A DNA stretch of 8,927 nt, taken from contig JAUVXT010000100.1 of assembly GCA_030603465.1 (NCBI GenBank), positions 1-8,927 of the forward strand. Reading direction: 5' to 3'. Source of the stretch: Deltaproteobacteria bacterium. Lineage in GTDB: Bacteria; Desulfobacterota; Syntrophia; Syntrophales; UBA2210. Numbering within the stretch: position 1 is the stretch's first letter; each line of letters starts with the position of its first letter. The notes beneath the pieces were generated by a model. That model was not told the DNA's origin. It searched no databases and saw only the letters and a program-made list of their open reading frames with translations. This document shows, piece after piece, positions 6,486 through 8,927 of the stretch. Position numbers and translations under genes: made by a program.

Positions 6486-7238
6486 ATGTCTGAAAAAATG
6501 TTTGCAAGCGGTTTCGGTCTGATTATTATCGGGAGTGAGATCCTGGACGGAAGGGTTCGTGACAGTCATTTCGCGAATACGCGAAAACTCCTGGCGGAAC
6601 GTAATCATTCGCTTACATACGCGATGACACTGGTCGACGAACCGCGCCTTATCACGGAGAAACTGAAGTGGGCAATGTCTCGCAGGGAACCCTTCTTCTG
6701 CTGCGGAGGAATCGGCGCAACGCCTGATGATTATACGAGGCAGTGCGCCGCAGAGGCAGCCGGGAGGCCCCTTGTATATCACGAAGAAGGTGTGAAAATA
6801 CTTGAGCAACGTTTCGGGAAGGAGGCAACGCCGGCGCGCCTGAAGATGGTCGAGTTTCCGGAAAGTGCCAGGCTCATACCCAACCCGGTAAATCAGGTGC
6901 CCGGATTTTCAATTAATAATGCCTATTTTCTCCCCGGTTTTCCCAGTATGGCAGAACCGATGACGGCTTGGGTTCTCGATACATATTATGAGAGGGGCGA
7001 AAAAACGGTGACCAGGACACTGATCCTGGCAGGCACGCGTGAATCCGAGGTCATTCCCATGATGAATGAATTTATTCCGCAACACTCGAAGATAAGCCTT
7101 TCAAGCCTTCCGAAATTTGTCGAATATGGGACAGAGATACACCTCGGGTTAACGGGGGACCCCCGGGACGTAGAAGAGGGAATTGCTGATCTGATAAAGT
7201 CCGTCGAGGCGCAGGGGATAAAATGGGAGGAAAGGTAA
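6486..7238 (+). CDS. CinA-like MoCF-domain and KH-domain protein, no deamidase domain
   Basis: A 250-residue cytoplasmic protein of the COG1058 type. The N-terminal MoCF_biosynth-like fold shows IIIGSEILDGRVRDSH at 13-28 and the loop GGIGATPDDYTRQ at 74-86, corresponding to the GGxGPTxDDxT loop of CinA and to the nucleotide or molybdopterin-binding loop of MoaB/Mog. After about residue 190, TLILAGTRESEV and TEIHLGLTGDPRDVEEGIADL resemble the KH-type middle domain of CinA. The C-terminal NMN-deamidase domain of full-length CinA (about 415 aa) is absent. I chose ATG 6486, five bases after GAGGG; an in-frame TTG at 6429 would overlap the preceding gene and lacks a good site. Full-length relatives hydrolyse ADP-ribose or FAD-like pyrophosphates in their N-terminal domain. 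Activity of this short form is not established by sequence. It probably shares a transcript with the preceding GH3 gene. Confidence 0.82.
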   Translation: MSEKMFASGFGLIIIGSEILDGRVRDSHFANTRKLLAERNHSLTYAMTLVDEPRLITEKLKWAMSRREPFFCCGGIGATPDDYTRQCAAEAAGRPLVYHEEGVKILEQRFGKEATPARLKMVEFPESARLIPNPVNQVPGFSINNAYFLPGFPSMAEPMTAWVLDTYYERGEKTVTRTLILAGTRESEVIPMMNEFIPQHSKISLSSLPKFVEYGTEIHLGLTGDPRDVEEGIADLIKSVEAQGIKWEER

Positions 7239-7402
7239 TCTGAAGTTCCTTGATCAACCCAACATGAAGCGGCGATCAGGTGAAATCCCTTGAGCCACTT
7301 TAATTCCTTTGTTTTAACTTCACCTAAATTGAACCAAATAACGTGTTGCTGACCTGCTGGGGTGAAACACCAGCGTAACACCAGCCAGCGTTAAGCATGA
7401 GG
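7239..7402. other. Gene-free convergent spacer with short repeats
   Basis: This 164-base spacer lies between the ends of two convergent genes. It holds a direct repeat AACACCAGC (7366-7374 and 7377-7385, period 11), a third CCAGCG at 7385-7390, an imperfect hairpin GCTGGGGTG / CACCAGC around 7356-7374, an inverted pair AGGTGAA (7278-7284) / TTCACCT (7319-7325), and a palindrome TTGATCAA (7250-7257). No stem followed by a T-tract is seen on either strand, so I do not call a terminator. A 24-residue minus-strand frame (7398 down to 7324) exists but has no ribosome binding site. GC is near that of the neighbouring core genes, not that of the AT-rich gene beside it. Confidence 0.4.
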
Positions 7403-8119
7403 TTATGGATTCTTTTTTAATCTTCTCTTAAACATCTCAACATTGGAAATCTCACAAAAATCAATCTTGAATTGATCCTTATAGTTATCAAGAAAAATAC
7501 GTGGAGTAATTTTAAAATGATCGATTGTGATTGTTAACATTAAATCAAGAATCGTGTCCGTGTAATTAAGGCATTTCTCAAAGATAGCTGGGTGATAATT
7601 TCTCCCAACGCCATAGAATTTAGGACATATGTTTTTTGACCACTTCCCATGCGGGTGTGCCCAAGCGTTTAATTCATTCCAAAATCTATGAATAGTTTCT
7701 TTTTCGTCAACATTAATAAATTCTATCGAGTATCTCCTTTCTTTCATCGAGCCATTCTTTTCAGTCGAAATACCTATTAAAAGTTCAAAAACAGCTCGAA
7801 AAAGAATCATAGCTCCGAGATAATCTGTGGAACCTATCAATAATAATGCACTTTGAAATATCTTTCCTAAATAACCAAGGTATAGGTTTTTTTCTTTTAC
7901 TTTGTCTGTTGCTTTGTCAAATTCTACCTGACTCTTGTCGAACGCTACAATTAAACTTTCCGAAATCCCTAAGAGTACAAAGGCATTTGAAAGTTTTAGG
8001 GAGGTTAATGGATCATATCTTATGGAATCTATGAATGGATTTATGAACTCTCTATCTAAGACACCTTTAATTTGCTTCTTCGGAACCCAATTAGTGTCAA
8101 CATTCTTATTTTTAATCAT
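7403..8119 (-). CDS. AT-rich hypothetical protein of unknown function, probably acquired
   Basis: A 238-residue protein that I do not recognise. It appears soluble and mainly helical, with no signal peptide. Notable segments are a hydrophobic stretch YLGYLGKIFQSALLLIG (80-96), AMILFRAVFELLIGI (103-117), an aromatic and histidine-rich block RFWNELNAWAHPHGKW (145-160), CPKF with C165, a second Cys at 183 in FEKCLNYTDTILDLML, and a basic tail KRRLKKNP. Helix-rich patterns with a conserved Arg/Glu helix and a later W-H block occur in several uncharacterised families, some HEPN-like, but no R-x4-6-H motif is seen, so this is not claimed. Three sampled 60-base lines have about 27, 32 and 35% GC against about 53% in the neighbouring CinA-like gene. 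An in-frame stop lies three codons upstream, so ATG 8119 is the first start; it has no Shine-Dalgarno. Confidence 0.75.
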   Translation of the reverse strand: MIKNKNVDTNWVPKKQIKGVLDREFINPFIDSIRYDPLTSLKLSNAFVLLGISESLIVAFDKSQVEFDKATDKVKEKNLYLGYLGKIFQSALLLIGSTDYLGAMILFRAVFELLIGISTEKNGSMKERRYSIEFINVDEKETIHRFWNELNAWAHPHGKWSKNICPKFYGVGRNYHPAIFEKCLNYTDTILDLMLTITIDHFKITPRIFLDNYKDQFKIDFCEISNVEMFKRRLKKNP

Positions 8120-8198
8120 TATTAATTACCATAACATTAAATAGACTGTTTTCTGTATAAAAACGAAACACAGTTAGTAGCGCTGTATAACACGCCAA
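8112..8198 (-). CDS. Possible short upstream ORF overlapping the AT-rich gene
   Basis: A 28-residue frame starts at TTG 8198 (beginning LACYTALLTVFRF) and stops at 8112-8114, overlapping the first codons of the AT-rich gene by eight bases. A perfect AGGAGG (8207-8212) stands eight bases before the TTG, which is ideal spacing, whereas the downstream ATG has none. This could be a leader peptide that couples translation into the larger gene. The frame is short enough to be open by chance, and TTG is a weak start, so it is offered as a possibility only. Confidence 0.25.
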   Translation of the reverse strand: MACYTALLTVFRFYTENSLFNVMVINND

Positions 8199-8227
8199 AA
8201 ATTCTTCCTCCTGTGAACCCCCCCCTC

Positions 8228-8257
8228 ACTATGTGTGAAACAGGATGTCCTTTTCAA
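8228..8257 (-). promoter_or_regulatory. Candidate promoter for the AT-rich gene
   Basis: On the minus strand TTGAAA (8252-8257, 5 of 6) is followed after 18 bases by CATAGT (8228-8233, 4 of 6), just after the folD stop. Transcription would start near 8221, inside or next to an eight-G run and shortly before the AGGAGG at 8207-8212. Read-through from folD is an alternative, because no T-tract terminator is visible between the genes. Confidence 0.28.
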
Positions 8258-8264
8258 TTTACAT

Positions 8265-8927
8265 TCACCTTTTTTCCGCCGCTTTTACCGTGTTCAGAAG
8301 GAGCATCGCCACTGTCGTTGGACCGACTCCGCCAAGCCGGGGAGTGATCCAGCCCGCAACCTCTCCAACGGAAACATCCACGTCGGGAATAAGTTTGCGG
8401 CCTTCCCATGAAATGCCGCCACTTATTACGATGGCGCCGGGCTTTACCATTTCCGGTGTTACGATACCGGGAATCCCCGCCGCTGCGATGACGACGTCGG
8501 CCCTTTTTGTGTAATGCGCGATATCGGGTACCCCCGTATGGACAACGGTAACGGCGGCGTTGGCAAAGGCCTGTTTTAGTGTCAGTATGAGCGCAAGCGG
8601 CCTTCCCAGTGTGGGCCCTCGTCCGACGATGACGACTTCTTTTCCACCGATGTCGAGATCGTAATATTTCAATATGGCCTGAATGCCCGCCGGGGTGCAT
8701 GGGAGGGGGCCTTTCTGTTGCAGTACCAGTTTTCCCAGATTGACGGGGTGGAGGCCGTCGGCATCTTTCGCGGGATCGATCCGCGAAAGCGCTTCATTGA
8801 AATCAAAGCCTTCAGGAACGGGATGCTGTATCAAGAATCCATCAATCGCGGGATTGTCATTGAAGTCGTCCACGGCTTTGAGCAGGTCTTCCTGGGATGC
8901 CGTGCTTTCTATTGTTTTATGAAACGA
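8265..8927 (-). CDS. folD: FolD-type methylenetetrahydrofolate dehydrogenase/cyclohydrolase, 5' truncated
   Basis: The visible 220 residues are the C-terminal three quarters of a FolD protein (usually about 285-300 aa); the N-terminus, with the catalytic lysine region, lies beyond the right edge. FolD oxidises 5,10-methylene-tetrahydrofolate with NAD(P) and hydrolyses the methenyl product to 10-formyl-tetrahydrofolate in the cytoplasm. Seen motifs, in fragment numbering, are GFLIQHPVP (30-38), DPAKDADGLHPVN (51-63), PCTPAGIQAIL (76-86), the nucleotide-binding GRGPTLGRP (102-110) and the C-terminal ITPRLGGVGPTTVAMLLLNT. Several positions diverge from the classical enzyme: QHPVP for QLPLP, GRGPTLGRP for GRSxxVGxP, PDV for GDV and TPRLGGVGP for TPVPGGVGP. 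It may be a divergent clade or a second paralogue. The AT-rich gene lies downstream on the same strand after 145 bases. Confidence 0.87.
   Translation of the reverse strand, partial: SFHKTIESTASQEDLLKAVDDFNDNPAIDGFLIQHPVPEGFDFNEALSRIDPAKDADGLHPVNLGKLVLQQKGPLPCTPAGIQAILKYYDLDIGGKEVVIVGRGPTLGRPLALILTLKQAFANAAVTVVHTGVPDIAHYTKRADVVIAAAGIPGIVTPEMVKPGAIVISGGISWEGRKLIPDVDVSVGEVAGWITPRLGGVGPTTVAMLLLNTVKAAEKR

Noticed and set aside
6986..7381. Minus-strand open frame of 131 codons running into the CinA-like gene
   Set aside because: Its second half is antisense to the CinA-like gene and its first half covers the repeat-containing spacer; no ribosome binding site or family signature.
7324..8200. Integron gene cassette with attC sites around the AT-rich gene
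   Set aside because: A GCTTAAC / GTTAAGC box occurs near 7390-7396, but no matching partner core site, no full attC fold and no integrase are seen, and the opposite end (GTTATAC near 8186-8192) does not fit the core consensus.
8213..8260. Stem CCTGT...ACAGG with inner TCAC/GTGA after folD as a terminator
   Set aside because: The two arms are very asymmetric, separated by an eight-G run, and no T-tract follows on the minus strand.

Overview
The window reads as ordinary chromosome of a Gram-negative, probably strictly anaerobic bacterium. GC is about 50% except for one AT-rich gene. Gene content (OFA-family carboxylate transporter, MobA for molybdopterin-guanine cofactor, FBPase plus class II aldolase, FolD, periplasmic GH3 enzyme) fits a Desulfobacterota / syntrophic 'deltaproteobacterial' background. 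That taxonomic guess is inference from content and is held loosely. I see no rRNA, tRNA, CRISPR array, insertion sequence or integrase.

Left part (1-2954, all minus strand). Read in the transcription direction the order is azlC, azlD, fbp, class II aldolase; the aldolase runs off the left edge. azlC and azlD overlap by one base and encode a two-subunit branched-chain amino acid exporter. fbp and the aldolase are 33 bases apart and form a gluconeogenic pair: the aldolase condenses triose phosphates to fructose-1,6-bisphosphate and FBPase removes the 1-phosphate. A plausible promoter sits between azlD and fbp. The aldolase has an unusually long N-terminal extension before its barrel.

Middle part (2955-7238, plus strand). 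A well-formed sigma70-type promoter drives mobA, the molybdenum cofactor guanylyltransferase. mobA is flanked by two copies, in opposite orientation, of a 37-base hairpin-forming repeat, which is the clearest unexplained structure in the window. Then come an OFA-family MFS transporter with a small dyad in its upstream region, a very strong intrinsic terminator, a secreted NagZ-like GH3 beta-N-acetylhexosaminidase, and a CinA-like MoCF-domain plus KH-domain protein lacking the usual C-terminal deamidase domain.

Right part (7239-8927). After a gene-free convergent spacer with short repeated motifs, a markedly AT-rich minus-strand gene of unknown function (238 aa) lies between the CinA-like gene and a 5'-truncated, sequence-divergent folD. 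This gene looks acquired. It has no Shine-Dalgarno of its own, but a short upstream frame with a perfect AGGAGG overlaps its start, which suggests possible translational coupling. It is the best candidate for something undescribed, but the sequence alone does not reveal a function.
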